NCBI GenBank assembly: GCA_001970855.1
Contig: LSSN01001244.1
Coordinates: forward strand, 1-30,713
Source of the DNA: Smittium culicis
Taxonomy: Eukaryota > Kickxellomycota > Harpellomycetes > Harpellales > Legeriomycetaceae
Reading direction: 5' to 3'
Length of the DNA: 30,713 nt
The notes under the pieces are model-generated. The model searched no databases. It was not told the origin of the DNA and saw nothing but the letters and a program-made list of their open reading frames with translations. Position numbers and translations under genes: made by a program. The first letter of the stretch is position 1; the number at the start of each line of letters is the position of its first letter. Of this stretch, positions 1-12,198 are shown piece after piece.

Positions 1-3000
1 TTATTTTAATCATGGAATTTTATTGGTACGATAACAATAAAAGTTGAAATTTAATTTAGATAATGTCATCCTGAAAGTAATCAAAATTAATGAAATACCA
101 TTCTTTGTGGATAAATGATTATAGATGAATTATTAAAGTTAATTTTGATAGGTTTTAAATTAAACGCTTGGATTTATATGTAAAATTAAAAAAGAATTTT
201 TATCAGTAGATCAATTATTTCGGCATGAAAATTTTACGCTTCAAAAAAAAGCTAAAAATCATAAATCACAGCTAATAAATGATTATTTATTACAAAAATC
301 TATAAATATCTATAATACCCCTTTATAGTTCCCAGGTTTGAATTTAATATATTATATTTAATGGAACTCAAATAGTTGAATACCAAAAAGAAATGCAAAA
401 AGATAATATACACTATTTAAACGGTGAAAAATGAACAATAATGGATCGTATCTATAAAGATAAAAGCCCCTAAACTCCCCCATCCTCTTAGTAAATGAAA
501 TTAAGCAGTCATTTAATTATTTTTATATATACCAAAATAAATTGTATTTAAAAAAAAATATAGGTTGATAGGATTAATACACGAGGGAAAAAATTAATAT
601 AATGTGAATTTTAATTTCTCTCATTGGTTTTTATCTCCATTAGCTTTCTATTAAATCTAAAAAACTTTATATCCATTTTTCAAATTGAAATTAAATCATT
701 TAACCATACTCTAGACTGATAAAAACAATTATAATTGATTCCAAGACCATCCAAATTGGCTTTATTTATCGTTTATTAATATTTTACGCATGCCAAGCTA
801 TATTATTTCAGCGTAATTTATTAAATAATTTTTTAAATAGTTTCTTAATTACATATATTTAAACATTGTTTTTTTTTTAAAAAAAAATTATATATTCTTT
901 AGAATAAAGTAGAAATTGAAGAATAAATATTATACTGAATTATATAATATAAAAAAACTTAATAATTATATCAAAATTATTCACAAAAATCTTTCGTATG
1001 TTAAATTTTTCAATAGAAACTAACAGAATTTTATAATTAATATCTAAATATTGGTTTATATAGCTTTATATAATTAAGTTTTGTGATCATAATGTAAAAT
1101 TTTTTTACTAATATTTTTATGAGAAAATTTATATTATTAAACAATAATTAATAAAAAAGATTTAAAATTTTTAAAAGAAATTAATAGCAGTTTTTTCGTT
1201 TTATTTATAATATTTAAGTAATAAACTAATGATCATGAAATTATTTAGGATGACAGAAATAAACGAATTATATATTTCTAAAGCGGGAAATACTTTATCA
1301 AATAATATTAAAATATACCTCCTGTTCTAATATGTATTTAACTCACGAAAAAAATATGAGAAAATAATATATTATAAATAGATTCGATGAATATTTCATC
1401 TCAGTATAATCTTTTGGCTTCAAAAATCACCTCTCATAATCGTTGGAAATATTTTTTAACATAAAAATTGACTAGATCGCCTTGTTATCAAAACTAAAAA
1501 ACCTAAAAATCGGATATATAATATAACATAATATAATTGAAAAGAATAGATTTCAAAAATTGAAAGTCTAAGCTTTATTTATAGGAGGAAAATTGGATTT
1601 GATTTCATACCCAAAATCTAGGTGCAATGATAGTTAAATGGTTTTTTCATATTACATTAACTGTGGTATAAATTCAAAAAACCCATTTCTTTGATAGTAC
1701 CATAGTAATTTAAATCCATTCTAAATTTTTCACTGAATTCAGTGTTTAATTGCTAGATTTTACAATCTTATTGATTTCATTTATCGCAAAGTCAGTTTTT
1801 TAAGTGATATTCTAGTGAATAAAGACACATTTATACGATCATCAACTTGGTCTAATATTGAAAACAATTATTCAATATTATTGATTAAATCGTTAAATTG
1901 TATCCAAAATAGTTTTTATTAAATTTTACTATTTTCCGTTTATTTGAACTATCAATTTACTCTCAGTTATACTCTTTTTACATTTTCATATTTAAAATGT
2001 TTTAATATTCTCAATAATTTTATTTTCTCCTAACTAGGCTGTGAAAAAACATTTAAGGTTATATAAGTAATTCTATTTAATCTTATTAAATCAAAACTTA
2101 ATTATTAGCATGTAAATTTACATTTTTTATTGATAATGCATCTTTTTTTAATTAAATAAAAATGTGAAATTTAATTATTGATTAAAAAATTTTAAATTTA
2201 TGCAAATTTTTAGTAACCAAAGTAAAGATTATAATTCTTTATTCTGAAAGTTTTGTTACAATTCCAATCGTATATAAGTTTACACCTGAATTATATACAC
2301 TCAAAGATTCATAAATAATTTATGTTAAACATATCGAATAGTTATATTATTAAAATATCATCAATATTTAGAATTATAACTGCGAATTTCATAAAGAAGT
2401 ATTTCTTTCATTAAGTGCCCAATTTTTTGGTATAATTTTTTTTCATCATTAATTCATTTGATTTTTTCATTTCTTAAGTCAAATGTTCTTTGCAGAATAT
2501 ATTTAGTGCTCCAGGTTCAGAAAATTTATCGTTTCTTGGTTTAAGAATTTTATTTTCCTATAAATATTATTTATAATTATTTAAAATATCTTTTAATTTT
2601 TCCAATCTAATTAATTAATTTGGCATCTATAAATTAGTCGTAAATTTATCTAAATTCTTGTTTTTTTAATTATAAAAATCCGTCTTCATATTTAATTTAT
2701 AATAATATTAACAAATATTTTTTTATGAAAAGTAAATTATGAACTACCTTTGGCTTAAAGGCTTGAATTAAATTAGAAAATTTAACTTATAAAAATGCTA
2801 TATATATACATATAAATTATGCTATAGATTAACAGCCTTATAAAAAAAACCAGTGATTATTATTTATGACTTTTTTTACATTATTCCAGGTGAATAAAAA
2901 AATTAATATATCTCTGGGCTCGATCTAGACATAATATTCAATTTATATGATCTAATTGAATTCTATTTCTGAATTTTAATAAAAATTGTATATTTTTTAT

Positions 3001-6000
3001 TTCATAATTCAGAAATTTAGGGATGGATATTTGTACCTGTGTAATATCAAAAAGGGAGTTTTTATCAAATTTAACTCCGGCTATTATAGAGTATATTTTT
3101 TAAATTATAAAGTTTACCTCATAATCATTTCTGATTTTTCACTCTAAAAAAATTATTAGGCTCATAATTTTTCCTAATTATATTCATAAAAATACATTAT
3201 TTTTATAAGGTACAAGTTATTATTCAAATATTTATATTATTCTAATTATAGGACATTTTAATAGCATCAAAATTCCTCGACAGAATTTTTTTATCAATTA
3301 ATCTCAGTTTTAAAATTTTAAATAAAAACGAGTTTAGATGTGTACTATAAAATTCCACATATAATAATCATCCACACAGAAAAAATATGTAATTTTTCCA
3401 ATTTATTTTTTACCTCTCATATTCACTTGAAAAGATAATCAATACATTAAATTTATCTTATGTTACTTTATTAAATTTTATTTTCTATTTTTATAATATA
3501 ATATATAGTAAAATTTATTAATAATATGTAAAAGTCTAAAAATTTCAAAAATTTTTCAAATTTTACGCACGTGTCTATGAAGAATGTTTTTAATCGATTT
3601 TAGAATGCATCAATGTACATTAAATATCGTAACAGTGAGCTAGTTTTTTATATATGCCTTTTAATTAAATATAATAGCACTTTTAATTATAAATGTTTAT
3701 TATTGAAATTTTATGTCGAAGCTTTTAATTATATTAAAATTACTTTCTATATTCGTTAAAACACTTATTAATAATTTTCCTCAAAGTCGAGTCCTTGGAT
3801 ATAATACGAAAAGATTACAACCATCTCTCAGTTGAAACTATAATCCATAATTCAAAAGTATTAATAAAATTTTTTTCTGGTAAAATTCCAAGAATTGAGC
3901 TAGCTAATTTTTTTTTTTACCCTAATAGATATATTTGAAATGTATTTCGTCTACATATTAACAAAAAAATAATTTAAACTTAACTTTATAAGATCAATTT
4001 TATGTAAAAAATATGGATTTAATCTCAAATATATATTTAATAACTTATAAAATGCCGTAAATAAAAGAATTACATAAAACTCTGGACTTATTATTTATTT
4101 ATTTGCTTAATCTGTATTCAAATTTGCTAAATTAGATAAAAAAATTTCATAGTACATTTTTTTAATCGAAAAATCAATATCCCAAAATTAAGAGAATTTA
4201 ACATAAAATTAAACCGGGGTTGTATTCCTTAGAAGCTTTATAGTAAAATTATTTATAGATATTTAATTAAATTTATAACTTTATAAATTTGAAAAAATGC
4301 TCAAATATTAAAGCATCATTTTAGAAATTTATTATTAATTTTTAAAACAGTTTAATCAACTATCATAAGCGGGTAGTGAATATAATATGTTATTATTTTT
4401 ACTGTTCACTATAGCAGAATTGAATAGTGAAAATTTATTTTTAAATTAAATTTCACATAAAATAATATATAAATTTTCTAAAATTTGGTGCTATGTTTTG
4501 TAGGCCATTTTAATTTAACGAAATAACAGAGAAAAATAAAATTTTTTTAAAAATTAGTTGAGTACAAGTGATTTTTAAATTTTTTTGATAGAATGACTCA
4601 TAATAAAATTTATAGGATTATCATACAATTTAAGGCGTTAATAGCTACTATATATATTATCATTATATTTTTAAATTTATAAAATGAAAGAAAAAAAATA
4701 ATAATAGCAAATCCAAGGACAGGCTAATATTTTAAGGACGTATTAGGATTTATTTTAACTCGTATATAGCTTTATATTTTATAACGCATAAAATATAGAA
4801 CGATAAGATATACTTTATAGTTTTTAAAACATATAATCTGATTGTTACTAGGAAAAAATAGATTAATTTATTAACCGATTGACATGAATAATTAATTTAA
4901 TTATATATAAATGCATTTAATTTACGATTTTATATTTTAATACGTTTAAATTTTCAAAAAGGAGAAAATCAAATAGTACATATTATTAATGAAGCTCTCT
5001 TAAAGATAAAAAATCACCTTTTTTATATCTATTTTTTGTTATAAAAATTGAAAGTATATAATCAAGCTTAAATCAAATTATTAACTTTATTAAATTTAGA
5101 GCTTATAAAAAATTTTACCTTCTTACTTTAATAAACTCAGCATATTTAACTAGAAAATGGAGTACAAATAGTAAAAAAATAGCTATAGATAACGCTGTAA
5201 ATAATACAATATTTTTTAAATCCATTCATATCCAGCTAATTATCATCGGTGTTTCATACAGTATTTATTGATTCTAAAAAAATAGATATCAAGCAGATAA
5301 AATTTAACTATTAAAGCTAAAGATATAATATTTCTTGTATTTTTTCTAGTTATATTAGTCGATAATAATCTGATACTTTTTGTAAATAAAAAAAATGATT
5401 ACAGTTCTAAGCTAATTTATAGGATTTAATTTTTTATTTTTATTATCGTAAAATTTAAAGCGGCAATATAAATATTTTAAATTTTAGTTATTGATTTTAG
5501 TTTTAGATATTTCTATTTAGCCTTAGAGCCATTAATCCAAATGCGACAAAAAACCATAACTAATTGTCTAAAAAATGAATATTTCCATTAATTTTGGAGT
5601 TTCATATACTATTTATTCTATTTGAAAACCTCCAAATTTATGAAAATTTATGTTTATAAGAGTATATTTTAAATATGACAAACAAAATACTTTAATTTTT
5701 CTTTTGGATTTTTTTAGAAGTGCTTTATGTCTAAACATTCATATATATACAGAAACATGGAGTAGCTTTTGTTAACTTGCAATGTTAAATTAATATTGAG
5801 TTTTTTTTCTGGGTTAAAAATCGAGGAAAATATTTTTATATTAATCATAAGATTAAATCAGATAGCATGCATGTCTATTTTGGTTTAGAATTTATTTTAT
5901 TTAAACATTATGTGATAATCCTTCCTAAAATTATAAACTGATCTAAATCTTAATTCCAAAGTATTATAAAGAGAATATTTATTATAGAATCGTATAGTTT

Positions 6001-6420
6001 TTATTTTAGGGATTAAGAGATAATGTTAAAAAGGTAGTATAATTTTCAATGTTTATTGAGTATCTTAGTATCCATTTCCAATACAGTTTTTTTCTTTACT
6101 GTCAATAATTAAAGTGGAAAAAAGACGAATAAGTAATTTTAAAAATTTTGTATGCTATTAGGAAGAAAAAATTTAGACTTTCACTTAAAACAGCGCGGTG
6201 AAATTTTATTTGGAAATGTGATTTGAAACATCTTATATTTATTTCAATTTTTGCTACAATTTTTATCTTTAAATATACGAATTAGGGCTGTGAGTAAATT
6301 AAATATAGACTATTACCAAGGTGTATAAAGTATAAATTTAATAATTTATCAAATAAAATAATTAATTAGTTTCTAATTTTGCTTGCTTATAAAAAATCGT
6401 TATTGCAAATTACTATTATA
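1..6420. other. AT-rich gene desert
   Basis: This stretch is extremely AT-rich; for example, 3481-3540 has only 5 G/C among 60 bases. No open frame of 60 codons or more and no recognisable family is visible on either strand. Homopolymer A/T runs and short TA repeats are common. The only recognisable item is the 33-bp retroposon-tail repeat at 8-40. It may be decayed mobile DNA, but apart from that repeat no element can be recognised. Confidence 0.7.
8..40 (-). repeat. retroposon 3' tail fragment, 33 bp
   Basis: These 33 bases match 28531-28563 with a single C/T difference (catgg here, cacgg there). At the second site the sequence adjoins a 15-base T run and belongs to a retroposon with target-site duplications, so on the minus strand it represents the element's 3' end just before the poly(A) tail. 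Homology does not clearly continue beyond position 40, and the window edge cuts the other side. Confidence 0.6.
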
Positions 6421-6947
6421 TTGTCGAACTAATGAGTTATTCGGCACTAGGAATTAAAAAGGTAGAATATTGTGCCAATGAAAAAGGGCATTTAAGTACA
6501 AAGTTGACGTTTAGAATTCAATGCTAAATAGCTCTAATCATTGGCCGAGCTGTTTTTGTTGGATAATAAATGGGAGAGATAAGTTTACAATAGTGGGAAG
6601 TTATTGGCTGATTAGCATATTTCTTATCAGTGATAGATATGAAGCAGCAAATTATAACAAAGATAATGGATTATTGTATGGCGGAAATTGTGAAATGATG
6701 ATCTGATTAGTAGAGGTGAATAGCTTGGTGGATGGAGGTAAAAAAAAAAAAGAGGCAGATATACACTATTTTAAACTCTTTTAAATATTTTTTTTCAATC
6801 AAGTTTCTAGTTATTTGATATTTTTAAAAAAAAAGTACTCGTTTGTCATTCACAAATCACGATTTTTTTTTTTTAAAGATTATTTTTTTTCCGTAACAAA
6901 TAAGAAAACCTAAAGAAAAAAGGTATCGATAATACAATAATTAGAAG
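6421..6947 (+). promoter_or_regulatory. upstream region of the hinge-protein gene
   Basis: Base composition becomes less AT-rich here than in the desert. CCAAT-type words on the reverse strand lie in cattggc (about 6540) and agttattggct (6599-6609); the latter 11-mer recurs exactly at 21835-21845, upstream of the Vps23 gene. A CCAAT (HAP complex) site would suit a respiratory gene, but this is inference. The 61-codon frame at 6521-6706 resembles no known protein and is not called. Confidence 0.3.
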
Positions 6948-7578
6948 ATGAACTTTTTTGAAAGCTTGGGATCAATCACATCTTACTTGACCACTTCAGT
7001 ATACGCCGAAGAGCAAGTAGAGGACGTCGAAGTTGAAGTATCAGTCATTGCTGTGTCAGAAGCTGAAGAAGAAGCTGCCGAAGAGGAAGAAGAAGAGGAA
7101 GAGGACGAAGAGCCTGAAGATCAAAGAACAAAAATCTCCGAAGGTAATTTTTCTGCTAACACTTTTAAAAGCAAATTACTCATTTTAAAAAGATAAAATT
7201 AACAGAATTTTACTTTTTTCTTTGTAGAATGCGAAAAAACTCCAGCTTGCAGTGCTTTGAAAGCTAAAGTTGAAAGCTGTGGACAAAGACGCGAGGGAGG
7301 ATCAACCGAAAGCTGCGCGGAAGAATTCTACCACTTTATAGAATGCGTTGATCACTGCGTAAGTATACCTTATGTCGCCATTTATTATAATTTTCATACT
7401 TTAATAGAAAAGCAGGCCATACTTTTTTTTTCATTTTGTGTTTAACTTGGCTATTGATTTGCCAATTAACCTTACCCAAGTTACTTAAATTTATTAATCG
7501 TGTTTAATTATATAATTTTTTTCTCTTTTATTGTTCAATCTCTAGGCTGCCGGCACACTATTCTCAAAACTCGTTTAA
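6948..7578 (+). CDS. QCR6: ubiquinol-cytochrome c reductase hinge protein (complex III subunit 6)
   Basis: This is the small acidic subunit of mitochondrial complex III that sits on cytochrome c1 in the intermembrane space and assists cytochrome c docking. Three exons were inferred: 6948-7143, 7228-7358 and 7546-7578, with GT-AG introns, giving 119 residues. Residues 39-57 form an almost unbroken Glu/Asp run. The hinge domain follows with Cys67, 73, 83, 95, 105 and 109 in the family spacing, including the C-x-E-E-x-x-x-F and C-x-D-H-C signatures. The C-terminus LFSKLV resembles the family's LF-S/N-x-L-K ending. The start is the first ATG of the frame, and upstream sequence gives no better one. 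Exon 2 encodes the Cys core and exon 3 only ten residues, so an unspliced reading would lose the conserved tail. Confidence 0.93.
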
Positions 7579-7634
7579 TCTTTTTGACTTTCTCATCAAA
7601 AAAAAAGATTTCTATATATTATATTTTTTTCCTT

Positions 7635-7640
7635 AATAAA
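7635..7640 (+). terminator. AATAAA poly(A) signal of the hinge-protein gene
   Basis: A canonical AATAAA hexamer lies 57 bases after the stop codon, in a T-rich 3' region. The distance suits a cleavage/polyadenylation signal. Confidence 0.45.
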
Positions 7641-8959
7641 GTTTGAAAAAAAATGACTTATTTGTTTTTCTTGGATATGTTTTAGAAATTAAATGGGGGC
7701 TTTATTAGCCTTATCGAATCTAAAAAAGTAAATGTTTGTATATTTATTGTCTGATTTATTAACATTTCAAATTGACAGCCTTTAGTGGAGATAACTTAAG
7801 CTAGAAGAGGCGATAATGTATTACTTTAAATAATAGCTGGGGTTTCAATCATTCTTAAATTTAAGTTTTTACTGTAGAACCCAACTTGCTTTATGGCAAT
7901 AAAGCTGAATTTAAGGCTGGTGTACTGTTTTAAAATATACTCAAGCATATTGCCTTGAAGCCCAGTTAAGCAATTTTGTGGATGATTGAATATTATCAGT
8001 TAAGGGGATAATCCATAAGTAGCGAACCAGAAGGTATTTTCTAGATAACAATTTAAGCATTTTGTTATATTAATTTCCATCATCTTTTTTCTAATGCGAT
8101 ATAACTCTATCTTGTAACATTCGGAGAAGAATTAAAATAAGCAACCAAAAAATTCATAAAGCTATAGTATAAAAAACCTTTTATATCCTAAATAGATCTG
8201 GCTTGTCTTTTGTGCAGCATATCGTATAGGATATAAACCAAGCACTTAAAACGGTCGCTCTTTTAATCAATACAGGGAAATTGTATGCGTACGCTTTATT
8301 AATTAGCCAAGAGAGTTCATAATTGTTCATCACTAGTGCATTTATTATATCAATCGGTTAAATAAGTCGATGAAAATATCCAGGTCACTTGGCTATACTC
8401 ATATGTACAGCGAGTCATAAATAAAATTAATGTAGACAAAGAAAGAAAGTTATTCGAAGTGTTCGCCTCGTGTATATTGTGCCTTATAATACACGAATGT
8501 GTAAGAAAAAAAACTCTATAGCAATTTGATATAGGACTGACGTTACGTTTTGTACATAAATAATACTTTTTAAGAGTTATAAATACCATTTAGAATTATA
8601 ATAGATATGGGGGAAAACATTATAATAATGGATGAGTAATATCGTATAGCTTGCTTGTGTATAAGTTGGTGTAAGTTAGGGTTATTTAGTAGTTTTTTTG
8701 ATCACTAGATACTTGGATGAGATAATGCTATTTTGAAGAAAGGTCACTAATAATCTTAGGTCTAAGAGAAAAGTGGTGGTATTGATCTGTTATTAAAAAA
8801 GACTTTCATTACAGTAAGTTATTGGATGGACTGTATCTTTCAAGGTAAAATGGCTATACTATAAGTGAATCTATACACAGGAGCGCTTTGCACTGATTAT
8901 CTTTTTGAGTGTGGGAATTTTTAAGGTTCAGCTGATTATGCTGGTAGGTATAATTGGCG

Positions 8960-8987
8960 GTTAAACAGAGTGCTTTTGCTGTTTAAC
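8960..8987. repeat. 9-bp inverted repeat (hairpin)
   Basis: The arms gttaaacag (8960-8968) and ctgtttaac (8979-8987) are perfectly complementary around a 10-base loop. No function is assigned. Confidence 0.4.
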
Positions 8988-9133
8988 AGATTTATAAGTC
9001 ATATTTGCGCGCAATTATTCCTACGGGTTTGAAATTTAGTAGGCAAAAAAAAAAGCAAGAGAGTCTGATTATATAACCAAGACGCTAAAATAATCCGGAT
9101 ATTGCCAAGTAGTTAATTACCCCTTAAAAAAAT

Positions 9134-9161
9134 AATGCGATTTAGTCACTTTAATCGCATT
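9134..9161. repeat. 9-bp inverted repeat upstream of deaminase gene
   Basis: The arms aatgcgatt (9134-9142) and aatcgcatt (9153-9161) pair perfectly across a 10-base loop. It lies about 340 bp upstream of the deaminase ATG. The GC-containing core in AT-rich DNA makes it a candidate protein-binding dyad, but nothing else supports that. Confidence 0.35.
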
Positions 9162-9501
9162 TTGTTATTTTTTATTCGTAAATTAAAACTCCTCCACATA
9201 AAATAAAAATAAAAGAGTCCAGAATGATAGATTAGGCTTATATCATCACAAACATATAAACGCAGACTTTTTCTTTAATTTAAAACATTAGCGCATTTGA
9301 GCCAAGAAAATACTCCGTTTTTATAATACAAAGGTATGTCTTCTTTTGAATAATAAATTGTACCTTTACTTCTCAATTACACTTATTTAGTTACTTTTCC
9401 TTTTCCTTTTTATTCTTTACACTCGGTTCATCAATATTAAACAAATTTATTTTTTCTTTTTCATACCCCAAAACCAAAAATTATTTAGAATTCAAAAAAA
9501 A

Positions 9502-9948
9502 ATGCCTTACCAAGTATCCTCGTTCTTTATGCCAAACAAAGCTAAACCACTAGCTTCGTACCCACACGCTAAGCGCGTCGGCCCATTCGTCTTCGTCAGC
9601 GGTATCTCCTCACGCCTGCCCGACGATTCCTACGCTGGCGTATCAGTAAATCCAGAAACCAACGAGCTCGTCCTCGACATCAAGGAGCAGACTAAAGCCG
9701 TCCTCGAAAACATCAAAGCCATCATTGTCGAGATGGGCGGTAAAGGTCTTGAGAACCTTGTTGACGTTACCGTGTTCCTCGCCAACATGAACGACTTTGA
9801 CCAATACAACTCGGTCTACAACCAGTACTTCGATGGTGCTAATGGGCCCGCCAGAACCACCGTCGAAATCAGCAGACTGCCCGGAAAGTTGCCCTCAAAA
9901 CTACTCATTGAAATCAAGTCCACTGCTTACATTCCCGAACTCAATTAA
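9502..9948 (+). CDS. 2-aminomuconate deaminase, RidA/YjgF fold
   Basis: The predicted cytosolic enzyme hydrolyses 2-aminomuconate to the 2-oxo acid (4-oxalocrotonate type) and ammonia, the step after the ALDH8A1-type dehydrogenase encoded next door. It is an intronless frame of 148 residues, typical of the RidA fold. Family marks include FVFVSGISSR (residues 29-38), an IKEQTKAVLENIKAI helix (60-74), GPARTTVEI (115-123) with Arg118 in the conserved carboxylate-binding position, and LLIEIKSTAYIP (134-145) with Glu137. The SGISSRxPDxxxAGV segment is as I recall it from 2-aminomuconate deaminases (NbaF/AmnD type) rather than generic housekeeping RidA. The start is the first ATG, after a purine-rich leader. 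Codons are strongly C-ending (9541-9600 has 35 G/C of 60), unlike the Vps23 and Mtg1 genes. A generic imine deaminase remains possible, but the neighbours make the specific role likely. Confidence 0.88.
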   Translation: MPYQVSSFFMPNKAKPLASYPHAKRVGPFVFVSGISSRLPDDSYAGVSVNPETNELVLDIKEQTKAVLENIKAIIVEMGGKGLENLVDVTVFLANMNDFDQYNSVYNQYFDGANGPARTTVEISRLPGKLPSKLLIEIKSTAYIPELN

Positions 9949-10388
9949 TCTCTTACCCTGCCTTTACCAAATACCACCCCCCCCCCTCATTTAATAATAC
10001 TCTTATCATTTTATCATAAAAAGATAACTTCTATACTTTTAAAATATATCATTATATTTAATATTAGCTTTTAAACACACTCACTCCTCATGAAAAATAC
10101 TGTGCATATCTATATTAAAATCCCACAAATACATACATTACCACACTTTATTGAAAAAAAAAACAAAAAAGAAAAAAAAAAGCATATAGAAATCATTTTA
10201 GAATTAATTTCAAGCGTATTATTTTAGTTAGATATGGAAAAGAAGATAAGTTAAATGGAATGAATTCAATTATAAGAATTAATTATTTTGCTTTTAAAAT
10301 TAGTATATAACAAAAAAAAAAAAGAAAAAAACTAGATGAACAAAATACAAGTTTTTTTTTTTTTAGAATAAGAAGGAAGAAAAAAAAA
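9949..10388. other. shared 3' region of convergent deaminase and dehydrogenase genes
   Basis: The two genes are tail to tail with 440 bp between their stop codons. The segment holds a C10 tract at 9977-9986, 29 bases after the deaminase stop, and several long A-rich runs (about 10150-10180 and 10311-10330). A T run at about 10351-10364 reads as poly(A) on the dehydrogenase strand. No additional gene is seen. Confidence 0.5.
9977..9986. repeat. C10 homopolymer after deaminase stop
   Basis: Ten consecutive C on the plus strand lie 29 bases past the deaminase stop codon, in the probable 3' UTR. Confidence 0.9.
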
Positions 10389-12198
10389 TTAGCCCAAAGT
10401 GATAGATTGTTGTTTAGTGAAGAAGTCGATACTGAACTTGCCGCCCTCAGTTCCGACACCAGATGCTTTGAACCCGCCGAATGGCATGTTCAAGTCGCGG
10501 ACCATCCAGCAGTTGCACCATACGAGTCCTGAAACGATCTGGCCAGCGACTCTGCGCAGTCTACCTTGATCCCTTGACCAGACGGTTGATGCGAGGCCAT
10601 ACTGCGTGTCGTTGGCAAGGCGGATCGCGTCCTCTTCGGTGTCGAATGGGATGATGGAGACGACAGGACCAAAGATTTCTTCTTGCACGATGCGCGAGTC
10701 TTGCTGCAAATTGGTGATTACGGTTGGTGCCATGAAGTACCCGTTTTCGAGATGTTCAACAGTTAATGCCCCAGTCGCGGAAATATCCTTGATGTGAGGG
10801 GAGACGGTTTGGTCAACGCAGAAATCGACGTCATAGCCGGCATCTTGCGCGTGCTTGACGTAGCTCTGGACCTTTTCAAAGTGAGGCTTGCTAACTAGCG
10901 GACCATAAAATGTCTTTGGGTTAGTTGGGTCGCCAACTATGACAGTGTCTCTAACAGCGCGCTTGTACTTGGCTACAAAGTCGTCGAAGATGCCTCTTTG
11001 CACGTACAAGCGTGAAGTGCAGAGACAAATCTCACCTTGGTTCTGGAAAGCGGAACGGACTGAAGTTTTTATAGCAAGGTCCAAGTCGCAGTCGTCAAAG
11101 ATGAGACCTGGGTTTTTACCGCCAAGTTCCAGCGATAGGTGCTTGAACATGGGAGCAGCAGCAGAAGCGATATGTTTACCGGTGATAGTTCCTCCGGTGA
11201 ATGAGACGAGTGGGATATCTTTATGAGTAACAATGGAGTTTCCAGTACTTTGACCAAGTCCGAAAACGATATTTACAACACCATCAGGAATTCCAGCTTG
11301 TTTGATGAGTTTTGTTAGCACTATAGATCAAATTGGATAAAAAGAGAAGAGTAAACATTAGATATATTTTGACTTATATAAAATAAAATAGAAGTATGGC
11401 CATTATAACTTAATAAAAAATAAAGGGAGGCCCTTACTCATTGCAGTTACACTGGTGAATTCGCTAGGTTTGCAAACACAGGTATTACCAGCTAAAGAAA
11501 TAAAAGTAAAAATTCGGGAACAAAGATTAGTATGATTTTTAAAGGAGTAGGTGGAACTAATTTAAGCATATAATAAGATAAAGCATTTTCTTAATTAAAA
11601 GGTTACCAGCGATACAAGGAGCGATCTTCCAAGATAGGAGGTATAAGGGTAAATTCCATGGGCTGATCAAACCGGCTACACCAACGGCGGATCTTTGTAC
11701 GTAGCTGAGGGCGTGACCGATGACGGGTTTGCCGTCTTGGGATATGTTTGCAGTGGGGTACGACATTTGGGAGGTGAATTCAGTCAAGTTCGATTCGATG
11801 TAGTCAGCGAAGTGGCGGAAGTTGGTAGCAGTTCTTGCGATGTCGACGTTTCTGGACATGAAGAGGGTCTTGCCTTGGTCCATGGTTTCAAAGTTGGCCA
11901 TGACTTCGTTGTTAGCATCTATTAAATCGGCTAGCTTGTGCATGTATCTGGCTCTTTCTTTTGGGTGTAGGGCAGACCATTGAGGGAAGGCTTTCTTTGC
12001 TTCGGAGGTGGCGAAGTCAACGTCAGCGGGTCCAGAGTCGGGGATCTGGCAAATTACAGTATCGGTAGAAGGATTCTTATTGTCAATGAAGTTATTTGAG
12101 ATGGGCTCGTACCATTTTCCGCCTATGAAGTTTTTGATTTGGATTTGGTCGACGTTTGGGACAGGGAGTTCAAGAGGTATGTTTGCAAGAGTAGCCAT
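10389..12198 (-). CDS. 2-aminomuconic semialdehyde dehydrogenase (ALDH8A1 type)
   Basis: This NAD-dependent aldehyde dehydrogenase should oxidise 2-aminomuconate 6-semialdehyde to 2-aminomuconate, directly after ACMSD. Three exons on the minus strand are 12198-11607, 11491-11438 and 11320-10389, joined in phase to give 525 residues. Splicing restores the conserved segment IAAGNTCVCKPSE (196-208). Visible motifs are SPWN with oxyanion Asn182, FTGGTITG (256-263), LELGGK with general-base Glu280, QNQGEICLCTSR (308-319) with catalytic Cys314, and EEIFGPV (429-435). QGEICLCTSR and the C-terminal LNMPFGGFKASGVG are characteristic of the ALDH8/AmnC/NbaE group rather than ALDH2 or betaine-aldehyde enzymes. 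The gene is convergent with the deaminase and divergent from ACMSD. The N-terminal ~20 residues precede the usual family start; no convincing targeting peptide is seen. Confidence 0.93.

Larger units (their letters stand above)
7641..9501. other. intergenic region between hinge protein and deaminase genes
   Basis: No gene is recognisable in about 1.9 kb. Composition is less AT-rich than the flanking deserts. A 79-codon minus-strand frame at 8350-8589 shows no family resemblance or splice context and is not called. Two short inverted repeats are present at 8960-8987 and 9134-9161. From about 9390 to the deaminase ATG the sequence becomes pyrimidine-rich (cttttccttttccttttt and similar), as in many fungal core promoters. 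Confidence 0.5.

Noticed and set aside
6521..6706. 61-codon plus-strand frame upstream of the hinge-protein gene
   Set aside because: It has no recognisable family or conserved motif, and it sits where the hinge-protein promoter should be.
8350..8589. 79-codon minus-strand frame
   Set aside because: Composition is AT-driven, no motif or splice context is seen, and long chance frames of this size are expected over 1.9 kb.
9001..9040. tRNA T-arm-like hairpin (cctac...gtagg)
   Set aside because: The loop is 14 bases and no other tRNA arms are present.
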